Positions 32,393-44,652 of a stretch of 64,000 bases of DNA are shown here, one piece after another. How positions within the stretch are numbered: the first letter of the stretch is position 1; each line of letters opens with the position of its first letter. The stretch lies in contig CM024764.1 of NCBI GenBank assembly GCA_014218235.1, positions 66,749,184 to 66,813,183 on the forward strand. Direction: 5' to 3'. The translations under genes were made by a program, and so were the position numbers. The stretch is from Colocasia esculenta (lineage: Eukaryota > Streptophyta > Magnoliopsida > Alismatales > Araceae). The notes beneath the pieces were generated by a model. The model did not search any database and was not told the DNA's origin. It was given only the letters and a program-made list of their open reading frames with translations.

Positions 32393-34550
32393 ATGGACCA
32401 ATTTCGGGTCCTTGCCGACGATGCCCTACCCCTTGGGTTGCTCGAGGAAGTGGCCCAACCTTCCATGGCCACTCTCCCGGGGCATATCCAGCCTCCCTCC
32501 ATTACTGGGATCCGATCCCGTCCTCCTTCTCCTCCTGGGGATGATGACCCTCACTCTCAATTCAGCCAGCTCCTTCCTCACCTCACTCCAGACCAAGTCC
32601 GAGAGTTCATAGCAGCTGCCAAGGGGAAACAATTTTCATCTCCCCGGGGTCAAAGTTCAGCCCGACCGGCAGATTCCTCCGCCCACGTCGCTTCAGCTCC
32701 CCACCTTTCTTCATCTGGGGTAGACCCTACCCCTCTCCGTCCTGGGGCCATTCATTTCTCAGAACCGAGCTACCTTCCCCCACGAGATGTTCAGCCTCGA
32801 TCCCCTCCCACTACATACTATACGGCTGAAACAGCTCCGCTCCCTCGCGAGAGGTCTCATTCCTTTGAGCAGACACACTCCCTTGTCCCTATGCATCAGA
32901 TCCAATCTCCTTCTGATTTCTTGGCTGAATGGACAAGTATGAAGAGAGAGCTTCATGACCTCCGAAGGCAGATTGATCCTCGGAAGGTAGCTGACATTGC
33001 CCTCCCATCCTTCCAATACCTCCGGGTGCCTCCCCAGTCCGAGCTTCCTGTATATCGTCGATACTCTGGGGTGGGGGACCCCTATGTTCATCTGAAGGAT
33101 TTTGTCTATGAATCAGCACCACACAAATATGACCGCCATCTCATGGCATATCTGTTCAGAAAATCATTAGATGGTCCAGCCTTGGAGTGGTTCTATTCTT
33201 TGCCTCCCGAGGAAGCCGAGGACTTCCAAATCGTCCAAGAAAGATTTCTGCAGCAGTTTCAAGATCGGGTGGGACCCGAATACTCTTTTGTGGATTTGGT
33301 AGCTGAAAAGATGAAACCAGAAGATGATTTCTCCACCTATGCTGACCGGTGGCGCTCTTTGGCCGCCAAGGTCCGTTGCCCAATGCCTGAGGAGGAAAAA
33401 GTAAAGCTGTTGATCTCCAATGCCACACCCACCTATCGAGCTATTTTGGCCATGAACGACATCTCTACCATGCACCAATTATATAGTCGAGCCCGTTTCA
33501 TTCAAACCTAACTCAAGGACTCGCCTATAAATTCCATGTTCGAGACCCCCAAGGCCTGTTATGCTAAAAAGCCGCAAGGCCCGGTCACCAAGGGGATCCA
33601 GACCAATGAACAAGTAGGTGCCGTTAGCAATCCCCAAGGCCCAGTAGGTAGGTCCCCCTATACCCAGCAAACCCAACAGTCTTGGAACAACAACAACAGT
33701 AGGCAGCCACCTCCCCAAGGACAAAATCTCCCTCAAGATCAGCGTCAATACTCCCAGGTTCCTCCGCCGCAAAATGGCTATGCCCCCAGGAAACCCAATG
33801 GGCCCAAGAGAGCCCAATACCCTCCATTACCCGAATCTCTAGCTGATGTCTTTGCAGCCCTCATGTCTCTAAATGCCTTAAGACTCCCTCCTGAGAAGGC
33901 GAATTGGAATATGGCGGCCGATCAAACAAAGTACTACGTCTATCATCGTCATCCGGGCCACAATGTGTCCGATTGCTTCCAATTCCGGGACATGATATAC
34001 GATCTCCATGAGCAGAATCAGATCGATTGGGCAGAAATGAAGAGGTTGATCCAAACTCTGAGGGACCAGCAAGGCCAAAGGCAACAGCAACAACAACAAC
34101 AGAGGCGACAGCAGCCACAACAACAACAGCAACAACAACAGCAACAGCAATACCAGCCTTTCCAACAGCAATACCAGCAACACCAGCAATAGCAACAACA
34201 GCAGCCGGCGAATGATCTAGGCATAGTCCGTAACCCCATGCCACAACATCAACCTGCTCCGAACCCTCAACCAGCTCCACCACCTCCTCCGCCTACGCAT
34301 GTTAACCCCGTTATCCACCATGCACCACCAGAAGCCTAGTGGGTCTTCGATGACGACCATGAGGTGGGCCAGCTTCTGGCTATTTCTCACGTCACGCCCA
34401 CTGTTCCCGCACCTGCATCCGCCATACCCCCTCCCTTTACACCCCATATTGCCACCATCACCTCACCATCCTATCCTCCCGTCATATCACCCATCATCCC
34501 TCCACAAACAACACCCCTCTCTCCCCTACGCCAGCGCCACTACTAGCCAA
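32393..34550 (+). pseudogene. Tat-2 gag
   Basis: Start MDQFRVLADDALPLGLLEEV at 32393. The N-terminal half is Pro/Ser-rich. The capsid core follows: ALEWFYSLPPEEAEDFQIVQERFLQQF and DFSTYADRWRSLAAKVRCPM, the standard gypsy gag fold. A TAA at 33509-33511 interrupts the frame. It continues with Gln/Pro-rich sequence and a CX2C-free segment NVSDCFQFRDMIYDLHEQNQI, then a long poly-Gln tract (about 34075-34200) containing a TAG (34190-34192), and Pro-rich sequence with more stops. No classical CCHC knuckle is visible; YHRHPGHNVSDC is what remains in its place. Gag forms the particle. This copy is defective. Confidence 0.82.
34075..34200. repeat. CAA/CAG trinucleotide tract in Tat-2 gag
   Basis: Encodes near-continuous glutamine (over 30 Gln), a local microsatellite expansion within the coding frame. 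Confidence 0.85.
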
Positions 34551-34770
34551 CCCTTCTATCCTTAACACTCCTACCCCTCCACTCCACCATAATCTTGCCC
34601 TCCGGAGCGGGTGAATGTTTCATAGGATGTATCCTAACGCATCCATACCTATGCCAGGTCAGCAAACCAACAATCAGAACCAACAAGATACATAAGAGAT
34701 TGATCCGACGCCGGGAACTCAATATGACATCCTAAAGCACCTCGATCAGACTCCCGCCAAGATCTCCATA

Positions 34771-35655
34771 TTGGAGCTCATTAAGAGATCACAGACTCAC
34801 CAAGATGCTCTCAAAACTTTTTTGCAAAGAGTCATGGTCAGCGAGGACATGAATTCGGACAACCTACCCTTAGTGCTCTCAATAGTGAACAGAGGACCCA
34901 CCATTACCTTTTCTGATGGCGAGTTGGCTGCCCCCGAAGCCAGGAAAATACCCCTGTGTGTGACACTTACCATAAATAAAGTGGCAGTCGATGTGGCTCT
35001 GGTGGACACAGGAGCCTCCATTAATGTATGTCCACTAAGCACTCTTAGAGCTGGTAACATATCGGAACGTCAATTGCAGCCCACGCCTACCACTATTGCT
35101 GCATATGACAATTCGCGACGTGCCTGTCACGGGGTCATCACCTTGCAAGCAGAATTGGGCCCTCTCGTCATGTCTGTGGAGTTCTATGTGCTGAACATTG
35201 ATCACACCTACAAAGCCATTTTAGGGCGCCCATGGATCGAATCATTAGGGGCAGTACCATCTACGGCGCATCAGTGTCTGAAGTTCCCTTTCCAAGGGCA
35301 GATAGTCAAGGTAAAGAGTATGACGACAATGCATACAGTCGAAGCCCTTGAGAGAGTGCTGCCATCAGTATGGCCGTCCAATAAGCCCATAATCTCGGTG
35401 CTTGATGTTAACTACACTTGGGCCTATACTTTCTCTTCTAACCGCCCAATTGGGTCTCCTCCTATAATGGCAGTCAGGAAGGATGTGAGCAAGAATACAA
35501 AGGGGTGGGACATCACGTTCAGGCTGGTTTATCAGTCAGGAAAAGGCCTGGGTGCTCATCTCCAAGGACAAACCAAGACTGTCGCCACCGCTAAGAAATT
35601 CACAAAGCGTGGCCTTAGATATTCAGAATGGGCCACTTTCTCATCTCCTCCATAA
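34771..35655 (+). pseudogene. Tat-2 aspartic protease region
   Basis: DVALVDTGASINVCPLSTL carries the DTG catalytic triplet (about 35005) and KAILGRPWIESLGAVPST the ILGRPWI motif that closes the retropepsin fold in Tat/Athila elements. The upstream part (YDILKHLDQTPAKISILELIKRS) is the usual gag-protease linker. It is in a different frame from gag, so a frameshift lies between 34550 and 34770. The frame closes at 35655. Stops and a 22-A run separate it from RT. Confidence 0.83.
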
Positions 35656-36311
35656 TCAGACCATGGACCGCTCACTTGGTCCTTATACGAGCATTTTGTC
35701 AGAGGGCCCATTCAGCCCGGATATAACACCACCATAGAAACGCCAAGATCAGCCTATCAAACTTTAGAGGAGCAGCGACCTAACAAGAAGAAGAGAGCTG
35801 AGGAAGATACTGAGGATTTGGATCAAGATGATGTTGTCTCATCAGTTAGTTGTTGTTTGAAAAATCAGAAGCTGAGGAAGAAAAGCTAGAATTAGAAGAC
35901 CTTATTTCTGCGGTCAATCAACTGTTCAGTGAAGAAGATGTGTCACAAGTAGCAGCATTATCAGCATCAACAACCACCGCCAGGTGACAGTTGCCTGGAA
36001 TTGGTGAGGAAAACCAGTCAAATCATTTACCCCTACTTATATAGGAGTTCTGGCCAGGGTTCTCCCGCCCTCCTACTCACTTTGTTTCATCCATACTCGA
36101 TGTTAATGTTAGTTTCATTCCTTTGCCTCTTCCCTTCATTGTCCAAATCTCGCCCGCCGCCATTGAGGCGTTCATTCGTCCTTCACCCCGCCTCGCCATT
36201 TCCTTCAACGGTTCGGTCTTGTCTTTTTTCGAAGCCATTTAATCTAATGTAGTTCCTTTTTCCTAAAAAAAAAAAAAAAAAAAAAAGGAAAATTCCAAAT
36301 GACAAAAAAAT
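35656..36311 (+). other. Tat-2 region between protease and RT; possible intron
   Basis: Short open pieces in several frames, a possible donor CAG|GTGACAG at 35983 and a 22-bp A run (36265-36286). Ogre elements are known to have an intron between protease and RT; whether this is one cannot be decided from sequence alone because no acceptor stands out. Confidence 0.4.
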
Positions 36312-38999
36312 GTGTGTGTGTGTCCCCCCTGCTTCCGACGGCGATCACCGTCACTCCCTCGTGCTCCTGTTTCCGACGGCGATCCCCGTCACCCCCTCCT
36401 GCTCCTACTTCCGACGGCGATCCCCATCACCTCCCTCCTACTCCTGATCTCGACGGCGATCCCCGTCACCCCTCTCCTGCTCCCACTCTCGACGGCGATC
36501 CCCATCACATCTGCTCCCCAGCGGCCATCGTCGTCATTCTTTCGCTCCAGTCGTGCCTTCACCTGGTGGTCAGACATGGCCATTCCAGGCGATTCGGGTG
36601 AAGGGCCTTCTGCTCCCCTACACCCCGATGCTGTTGCCGGCACCCTGAGCTCGGGTGGCCCGCTTCCTCCTCCAGCTCCATCAAAGGATCTTCGCGGCCC
36701 TGCCGCACCCGTTGTTTTCCCTTCCATCAAACCTCTGGACGCTTCTCCAGAGCCTCCTGTAAATATCAAATCTAGCTCAAGTTTAGGGGTAGTTTCTAGT
36801 GAGTCCCTGTCCCCGTCTAGGAAGAAGAAGGGTAGTGGTGTACCCCATAGATACCTCTTAGACTTAGTTCATAGATGTGGCGCTCTTCTAGCTGTCGAAG
36901 AGTTCGTCAAAGAAGCGGTAGTTTTGAACTTAGAAGAGATGCCGATAAAGGAAGGGCTAGACGACGGCTTTGGGATATATGAAATCGTAGCCGAAGAAGA
37001 CCCATTAGATGAGAATGGTGTTGAGATAGAGGATGCTGCTGAGGCGTATGCTAGTGGTATGAGGAGATTTGATAAACCTACCTCAGCAGTCGACGAACCT
37101 ACTAAAGAGGTAAATGTGGGAACGCAAGAGGAACCCAGGCTTTTGACCATAGCTTCCGGCCTCCCTCCTGAAGAAGAGGAAGCACTCATAGAGATGTTGA
37201 GGGAGTTCAAGGACTCATTTGCCTGGTCCTACGATGACATGCCCGGCATTGACCCCGATCTGGTTGAACATAGGTTGATCCTGAAGCCAGGGGCAGTTGC
37301 CGTCAAACAAAAACAAAGGAGGTTCCTCCCCCACATCGCTTTAAAGATGAAAGAGGAGATTGATAAGCTACACAAAGCCAAGTTTATCCGTGTAGTCCTC
37401 TATCCTTTGTGGGTGGCAAACATCGTCCCGGTGATGAAGAAAGACGGAAGAGTGCGCATCTGCATAGATTTCCGGGATTTGAATAAGGCATGTCCTAAGG
37501 ACGATTTCCCGCTACCTCATTTGGATGTTTTGATCGATAATACAGTAGGGTTCGAAACTCTATCGTTCATGGATGGGTACTCCGGCTATAATCAAATTCG
37601 TCTAGCTCCGGAGGATCAAGAGAAAACCTCCTTCACCACCCCATGGGGAACATATTACTATGTGGTCATGCCGTTTGGACTGAAGAATGCCGGCGCCACT
37701 TATCAAAGAGCAATGTTGGCTATCTTCCACGACATGATACATATTGATGTTGAGGTTTACGTGGATGATATCGTGGTGAAGTCACGGACCCGAAAAGAGC
37801 ACTCCTCCGTACTTGCCAAAGTTTTCCGTCGCGCACAAGAGTATCAATTGAAGATGAATCCAAAGAAGTGCGTGTTTCGAGTTTCCTCAGGAAAATTATT
37901 AGGCTTCATAGTTAGTAAACGGGGGATTCAAATAGATCCACACAAAGCCAAGGCAATCAATGAGATGCCTCCTCCTAAGAACATATCTGAACTTCAAGGT
38001 TTGATTGGTCGGCTACAGTTCATAAGGAGATTCATATCTCAACACTCTCAAAGATGTCGTCCTTTCTACGAACTGTTGAGAGGAGGGGTTAATTTTGAAT
38101 GGAATGATAAATGCCAAGAGGCCTTTGACGAGCTCAAGAGTTACCTTATGAATCCGCCCGTGCTTCAGGCACCTATCCCTGGGAAACCCCTAATCCTATA
38201 TCTGTCAACTGTTGAGGACTCCCTAGGAGCTGTCCTTGCTCAGCATGATGAATCCGGCAAAGAAAGGGCAGTCTACTACCTATCTAGGCTCTTCAATCCT
38301 TCCGAGCTCAAACTCACCACAATAGAGAAAACTTGTGCAACGCTAGTTTGGGTAGTGCAGAAATTGAAGCACTACTTCCTATCTCATAAGGTAAGTTTGA
38401 TTTCTAGAATGGACCCTATTAGGTATCTCCTTGAGAAGCCAGTTCTTGCCGACAGATTGGCACGCTGGCAAAGTTTCCTCTCTCAATTCGATATCTCCTT
38501 TATTGTTCAGAAAGCCATAAAAGAGTATGCCATTGCTGAGCACCTTGCTCACCTCCCTCTTCCTCATAGTGATATGGTTCAAGAAGAATTCCCCGACGAA
38601 AACCTATCACTTATTTCTCGCGATCCCTTCTGGTCACTCCATTTCGATGGAGCTCTCAATTCTAGGAGACGGGGCATAGGTGCAGTCTTGCTCACCCCAG
38701 AAGGGATCACCATTCCTTTGGCTTATCAACTCCAGTTCTACGCCACCAACAACATCTCCGAGTATGAGGCTCTCCTAGCCGGTCTTAAGCTTGCCTACCT
38801 TTTAGGTGCCCATCACCTTAAGATCATAGGGGACTCTCAGCTCGTTCTTCGGCAAGTCCTCTCTACCTATCGCACTGTGACCCCAAACTCAAGCCATATC
38901 AAGATCTGGTCACGCTCCTCGCCAAGCAATTCCGTCAACTCATCTACATTCATACTCCTCACTCCCAAAACATTCTGGCCGATGCTCTGGCATCGTTAG
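36312..38999 (+). pseudogene. Tat-2 reverse transcriptase, RNase H and second (archaeal-like) RNase H
   Basis: Within an 895-codon open frame, RT begins about residue 320: VRICIDFRDLNKACPKDDFP, FMDGYSGYNQI, the TPWGTYYYVVMPFGLKNAGATYQ block and the catalytic YVDD at 37758-37769 (residue 483). The gypsy RNase H follows: LYLSTVEDSLGAVLAQ and YYLSRLFNPSELKLTTIEK (TVEDS replaces the usual catalytic-Asp TATD/ASDT context). Then WSLHFDGALNSRRRGIGAVL, NNISEYEALLAGLKLA and IIGDSQLVLRQ form the second, aRH-type RNase H that marks the Tat lineage. A frameshift near 38880 ends the aRH; its C-terminal part (LADALASLASSLSFPLS) continues in another frame to about 39190. The N-terminal 300 residues are low-complexity or acidic and may not be true coding sequence. 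Confidence 0.88.
36335..36525. repeat. 38-bp tandem repeat, five units, upstream of Tat-2 RT
   Basis: The unit core CGACGGCGATCCCCGTCACC recurs at about 36335, 36373, 36411, 36449 and 36488. The period of 38 is not a multiple of three, so each unit is read in a new frame (SDGDPRHP, PTAIPIT, STAIPVT), all still open. Confidence 0.88.
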
Positions 39000-40439
39000 C
39001 TTCGTCTCTCTCCTTCCCTCTCAGCCGTAGCGCTGAGACTATCACCGTTCAGAGATTAGAAGCTCCCTCAACTCAGGATCCTTGGTTCTCAAACCTTAGG
39101 AGCTCCCTAGTGTTGAAGGCAGAAAAGAAAGAAGCGAAGGAGTTGTTGCTTGTTGAATTAGGGGAATTGATGGAAGAAGAGAGGCCGTGGTACCATGAGA
39201 TTGAGCAGTTTTGCAGAGACGGCGGAAGAAGATGAGGCAGAAGATAGGCGAGCTATCCGTAGAGCAGCATTAAAGTATACCCTTGTGGGTGAAGTCCTTT
39301 ACAGACGCGCTCTAAATGGAATGCTCCTCAGATGCGTGACCGATGAAGAGGCTTGGAAGATAGTGGAAGGATCTCACTCCGGCGAAGGCGGAGGGCATGT
39401 GAATGGTCAGATGTTAGCCAAAAAGATCCTTAGGCAGGGCTACTACTGGCCAACCTTAGAAGAAGACTGTGCCGCCTACGTTCGTAGGTGTTTCAGATGC
39501 CAAATCCATGCCGATAAAATTCACGCTCCATCTTCTTCTTTGCATCCACTATCTTCTCCTTGGCCTTTCTCCATGTGGGCCTTTGATATCATTGGGCCTC
39601 TTGGTGATCCTAATGCTAAGATAAAATAAAAATCCTTCATCCTCACTGCTACTGAGTACTTCACCAAGTGGGCCGAAGCAAAAGCATTTGCAGAAATCAA
39701 AGGTTCGACTGTGTGCAGGTTCATCATGAAGAACATCATCGCGCGGTTTGGAGTACCTGGCAGCCTCGTCACCGACAATGGACCCCAGTTCATATCACAA
39801 GACCTTCAAGATCTCTGTAAGAAGTTCAATATTTCTTTGCATCATTTGTCTCCTTATTATCCACAGGGCAACGGCCAGGCCGAAGCTACTAACAAAACAC
39901 TTTTGAAAATCTTAAAGAAAACTTGTGAGTTTAATAAGTTTGCTGATTGGCCAGAAAAGTTAATTGAGGCTCTGTGGGCTTACCGCACCTCCATCCGCAC
40001 ACCTACGGGGCAAACCCCTTTCTCACTTACATATGGGATGGAAGCGATATGTCCGCACGAGATTCTCATCCCTTCGCTAAGAATTCAGTTGGACAAAGAA
40101 CTTAATCCCGATGAACATCGGTAGGCATTACTTACACAACTAGAGCTCTTAGACGAACGACGTCTAGCTGCAGCCGATCACGTGCTCTCATATCAAAATA
40201 GACTCTCAAGATCTTTTCAAAAGAAAGTAATTGAGCGTAAATTTCAAGAAGGAGACATGGTTTTGAAGCGAATTTTCATAAAACCTGGAGGTCCAAGGTC
40301 AAAATTGTCTGCAAACTGGGAAGGGCCGTACGTCATTAAAGAAGTGTACCCGGGGAACGCATATAGGTTAGTTAATGCCTATGGTGATGAACTCTCTCAC
40401 CCATGGAATGAATTATATCTTAAAAGATTCTACCCCTGA
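39000..40439 (+). pseudogene. Tat-2 aRH-integrase linker and integrase
   Basis: Mostly one frame from 39195. Zinc-binding HHCC: SHSGEGGGHVNGQM ... RRCFRCQIH. DDE core: FDIIGPLGD, then TAA at 39627-39629, LVTDNGPQFISQ and GNGQAEATNKTLLK. The C-terminal part WAYRTSIRTPTGQTPFSLTYG is followed by TAG at 40122-40124 and then RKFQEGDMVLKRIFIKPG and the terminal ELYLKRFYP, stop at 40437-40439. No chromodomain is present, consistent with Tat. Three related minus-strand copies (58815-60190, 62483-64000) read Gln or Glu at the stop positions, so the stops are point damage. Confidence 0.9.
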
Positions 40440-41711
40440 TTAACAGTCTTTGGATTACAACACCAATTAATAAGTAGCCATTTGCCAAGTGTCTCGCTCC
40501 CTCTCATATTGACGAAAGAATATTTATGCGCAATCACGTACTCAATATGGTAGCCTAAGGTCATTGTCCCTTCATATACAGTGTTCTCACTTAGCCCTTG
40601 CTTAGGGAAACAAGAGGTCAATTCTCTCCCTATTCGGACAAAGTCTATGGGCAAAGGGAAGACTAACCTGTAAACCTGCAACAGTATAAACCATGTGTTT
40701 GAAGTCTCAAGGAGGGACGGGCAATTCTAAGAAAAGCACATAGCACAAAAATAAAGCGACGAAATGATAAAATGAAGGGGCATGTTAAAGAGTGGCAGTA
40801 CAGTTCTCCGTGGGACGCCCTTGAGCCTGGTCGCGCGCATGCCCCAGTCAAAAGAGAAAATACTGTGGCCCTAAAGTCTCTGGACAACAGATGGATGACA
40901 CATGTAGCTCACTTGTTGCAAGTCTTACAAGTCGGTAACCCCGACCCCGAGATTAAGTCTTATCACATTTATATTCTTCCTATCCTCCCTAAAAATGACC
41001 AAAGAATCCCTACGCTTGGTTTGTGTTGGAACATTGTTGTCACAGGGGCAAGAAATCTTAGCAGACCTAAGATGAATATGCGTTGCACATAAATCTTACT
41101 CGCCAAAGTGAGATAGAAGGAGACTCACGGTTAATCGCTCAACATTAAGAAGTGTTGTTATCTAAAAAAAATCAAAAAATTCCAAAAATCCAAAAAAATC
41201 AAAAGATCCAAAAAAAATTTATCAAAAATTCCAAAAAAAAAATCAAAAGATCCCCCAAAACCAAAAAAAAAATCAAAAATTCAAAAATTCAAAAAAATCA
41301 AAAGATTATCAAAATCATAAAAAATATATAGTTTTCAGAAAAAATAAAAAGGTGTGTACATATTGCTTTTCCTTAGCATGCATTATTTTCATGATCTTTT
41401 CGTCTATTTAATAAGACTCGGCTCCTTGACAATTACGGAGTTAGATTTTTATCATTTCAAGCGCAAGGGGCCGAACCTAAGAACATATCTAACTTGTTTT
41501 TCTAAGTGTGTGTAGGAACAGGAATTTCAAAAGCAGAGTACAACGTCGCACTCAAGACTCCCTTCTTCTCTCGCTTGTTTGAAACTTGCCTCTCACTCGT
41601 GTCAATCACAAACCATTCATTAAACACGAATATTGACATGAAAAGTAAAGAGACGGTGCTGACTATGAACAATATGTACATAGATAAGGGGAGGTGGCTC
41701 ACAAAGTCTCC
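40440..41711. other. Tat-2 spacer between pol and antisense PMD gene, with A-rich tract
   Basis: No coding sequence. 41163-41345 is a run of A-rich words (aaaaatc, aaaattcc). At the same relative place in the two minus-strand Tat pieces, the complementary T-rich tracts occur (57838-58075, 61879-62055). It separates two convergent genes: pol on the plus strand and the PMD gene on the minus strand. Confidence 0.75.
41163..41345. repeat. A-rich low-complexity tract (Tat-2)
   Basis: Short words of A4-A9 with TC, TCC or CC interruptions, more than 75% A. Its conserved position in three Tat copies argues against a random microsatellite. Confidence 0.8.
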
Positions 41712-44652
41712 TCACTCTCCACCGCCACACTCCCCGGATCCCTCCTGTCTGTCAGGTGGCGGCAACATCGGACCACCACCTCCCTCGCCCTGGGCACCCC
41801 CCTCATCCTGACGACACCTCTCCTCCCCCTCGTTCCTCCGGTGACTGGAGGAACTCGCTAAGTACTGCCCCACTGTGCCTCCTGTCGCCCTGCTAGCACT
41901 GGCTGCACTCCTGCTCCTGCTCCGTGAACGGCCTATGTCCGTCACAATCTGTTGAAGCCTCTGCGCTAAGCTCTCCTGCAGTCGTAGCTCTGCTCGCAGT
42001 CGCTCTAGCTCCTCTCGATCAGCTGGTGACCTCCCCACTCGCAGTGCCGCCAGCTCTGTAGTCATCGCTGCCACTCGAGCCTCAGCTGCCTCCATCTGGG
42101 TGCGCAGCTGGTCGCGCTCGCCGGTCACCTCTGTCGCCCGGGTCTCAGCTGCCTCCGCTTGGATACGCAACTGGTCTCTGTCGCCCCGAGTAGTCTGGAG
42201 CTCCCTCTGGTACCGGTCGCGCTGAGCTTGCAGATCCATGGCGCGCTCAGTGGAAAGCCGCAGATCTCTCTCCTGCACAACAAGCAATAAATTAACATCA
42301 ATCAAATCAAGGTCAACCTAATCAAGTCTTCAGATCGTACTTACCCGGTCCTCCAGATGCCTCTCAGCCTCTTCTGCCCTCGAGATCGCTGCAGTCAACT
42401 GAGCCTGCAACGACGCCCGGTCACTCTCTCCGCCTCTCGAGGAGGAAGCACCGCCTGCTCCCCTCCTCACACTCTCCAACTCTCTCCGCTACACACAGAG
42501 GCACACAATAGTTTTCAAATCAAAACATGGATTTAGTACTGAAGTCTGAGTAAGTACTCACCAACTCCTCAGTCTCCCTCCGAGCCGCCTCCCGATCATG
42601 CGTCGCCGAGAGAAGGAGAGCTCGAAGCGACGCCACCTCGCCAGCCACGTCCACCTGCAGTCATTTGATCAGCACAGTTCACCATTTCAAAATTCATAAG
42701 TGCTAGTTTAGAACACTTTACCTGATGGCGAGCACTCTTGTACACCTTACCCCCGTACTTCAAGGCATATGCCCGGAGTTATGCATCGTCTGTAGTCGCC
42801 GTGGACTTCACCGACTTGCCCTTGCGCTCCCAGTTTTCTATCTGCTCCCGCGCCCGCTCACGCCAGTCAGTAGTGTCGTAGAGTCCCCGGAAACTCCGAC
42901 CCGACCGGCGAAACCGGTCCCGGACGGGGAACTCCACAACACTCTGCCTGAAGCCCAGGGTGCGCTGGGTCAGGAATAGGTTCAGAGGTAGCACGAGGTT
43001 TAGCGCATGCAACCACACCGACCTACCAAAGTAGGGGCGGGCCTGCACCAACCAAGGCTGTCCCTCATCACCCTCCCCTAGATACAACCTGCAAAACAGA
43101 GTTAGCCAGTCACCAATCAAATCAACGGGTATATCAGGAGGGAAGTTTTTAGTACTCACATCCAGGTAGGGGTAGCTGTCAATCGCCTCCTGGAGCGCTC
43201 CAACTGGTAGGCAAGGTGGCGAGTGTCTCGGCGGGACTCCCAGCGGCGTGCAATGGGCACTAGGCCCGGCCGCGTGAGCTCCCCTCTCCCCAGGGCAGGA
43301 AGGTGTAGATAGGCCCAAACCTGCAAGATAGAAGACAAGTCAAAGAGCAATTTAAGGAAAGTGCAGTGTAATTTTAGAAGGAGTAGAGGAGAGGGTGTAC
43401 CTGGAGAAAGGGGTAGAAACCGCTCATGGATGTCTGCCGGTCTGAGGCGCTCAGACAGTCGAACTGGTGCGCTAGGAAGGCTGCCCCCCAAGCATACCCC
43501 CCTACCTCACCTAAATCCGCCAGCAAGGGCAGGAAGCGGCAGTGGACTGCGTCGCCGCTCGTGGCAAACAAAAGTCTACCAAGAAAGAGGACGAGGAAGC
43601 GGCGCAAGTCCAAGTCCGCCTGCGGCCCAGGCTCACTCGCTAGCTCCCTCCTACTAACTCTAGTCAGCCTCTCCAAGTACTCATCCTCGCTCTCCCCTGC
43701 GTTCTTCCCCGCCTCAAACAGACCTAGACTCTCCTGCAAGGCTACTCTGGGCACTAGGGAAGACCTACGCTCCACGGGGAGGTCTAAGAGTCGCTCGGCT
43801 ATGTCATGGTAGCAAGGGTAGGTATAGCCACTCACCGCTTTCCCATACACCCTAAGCCCTGTGATCCAGCTCACATCCTCTAGGCTGGGGATCATATTCC
43901 CCCAAGGGAATACGAAGGCATTCGCTTCCATATCCCATCTGCTCCGCAGAGCCTGAGTGAGGGCCAGATCCTCATCCTCTCCGTCCTAATGATCGCCCCA
44001 AATCCCATATCCTCTACCCGATCTCTCTGGAAAGGGGGAAGGGCCAGGAAGGCAGCCAACACCAGTGTCCACGACACTCGAGCCCTCATCTCACCCTGCA
44101 AGATCCATTCAAATCAAGTTTAAACACCCCAGTTCTTGTGTTTCGGTTCATGTCGCGGCAGCGCTAGCCGTCGCGACCTTGTAGCGACGGAGCGGGCCGC
44201 CGCGACCTTATCGCGTCACCTTTTTAGGTCGCGATAAGGTCGTGTCAGCCCTGGACGCCGCGACAATGTCGCGACGCCCCGCCCCGCCGCGATAGCATGT
44301 CGCGGCAGGTCATGCTGACGCGTTATCAGGATCAAACCCGGCCGGAGCCTTCTTCGTTTGACCCCTTTTCTCTGGGCTTTTCACCCTACAATCGGCCCTC
44401 TAGGGGCTCCGTTTACCACATCCACATGCTCATACAAGTTTTAGGGTCGATGTTACTTACCGATTTCATGGCTTTGGCCCTTTTCCTCTGTTCCTCCGTC
44501 ACATCCACCGCCAGGGCCGTTTCCTCCTCCTCCTCCTCCATCTCTACCTCGGGCACCTCCTCCTCGACGGGAGGATCCTCGACTCGGCGCCGGCATTCCG
44601 CTTGGCGCTTCCTCCGGGAAGAGCCCTCACCCGCGGTCCTCTTTCCTTCCAT
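41712..44652 (-). pseudogene. Tat-2 antisense gene 2: plant mobile domain plus coiled-coil protein, multi-exon
   Basis: Minus strand, opposite to gag-pol. Exon 1 44652-44461 (64 codons, Arg/Glu-rich, MEGKRTAGEGSSRRKRQAE, possible nuclear localisation signal). Intron 1 is 365 bp with a GTCGCGAC cluster. Exon 2 44095-43401 has the PMD: MIPSLEDVSWITGLRVYGKA and GDAVHCRFLPLLADLGEVG. Exon 3 43320-43160 (VWAYLHLPALGRGELTRPG), exon 4 43088-42722 (LGEGDEGQPW, TLGFRQSVVEFPVRDRF), exon 5 42654-42562, a further short exon, and a final exon to 41712 with a long Arg/Glu/Ala coiled coil (DRDQLRIQAEAAETRATE) and Ser-Arg and Gly-rich tail. All introns have GT...AG ends. Frameshifts near 43950 and 43180 damage it. 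PMD proteins are carried by several plant transposon groups, and cellular members act in silencing; the role here is unknown. Confidence 0.78.
44150..44325. repeat. GTCGCGAC-type cluster in intron 1 of Tat-2 PMD gene
   Basis: More than ten cgcgac/gtcgcg words in 175 bp, including perfect GTCGCGAC palindromes. Confidence 0.82.

Noticed and set aside
33861..34283. Minus-strand frames of poly-Val/Ala/Leu and poly-Cys next to Tat-2 gag
   Set aside because: Other-frame readings of the CAA/CAG tract in gag.
42725..43812. Plus-strand frames of 84-128 codons over the Tat-2 PMD gene
   Set aside because: Opposite-strand shadows of PMD exons; the minus strand carries the recognisable domain and splice sites.
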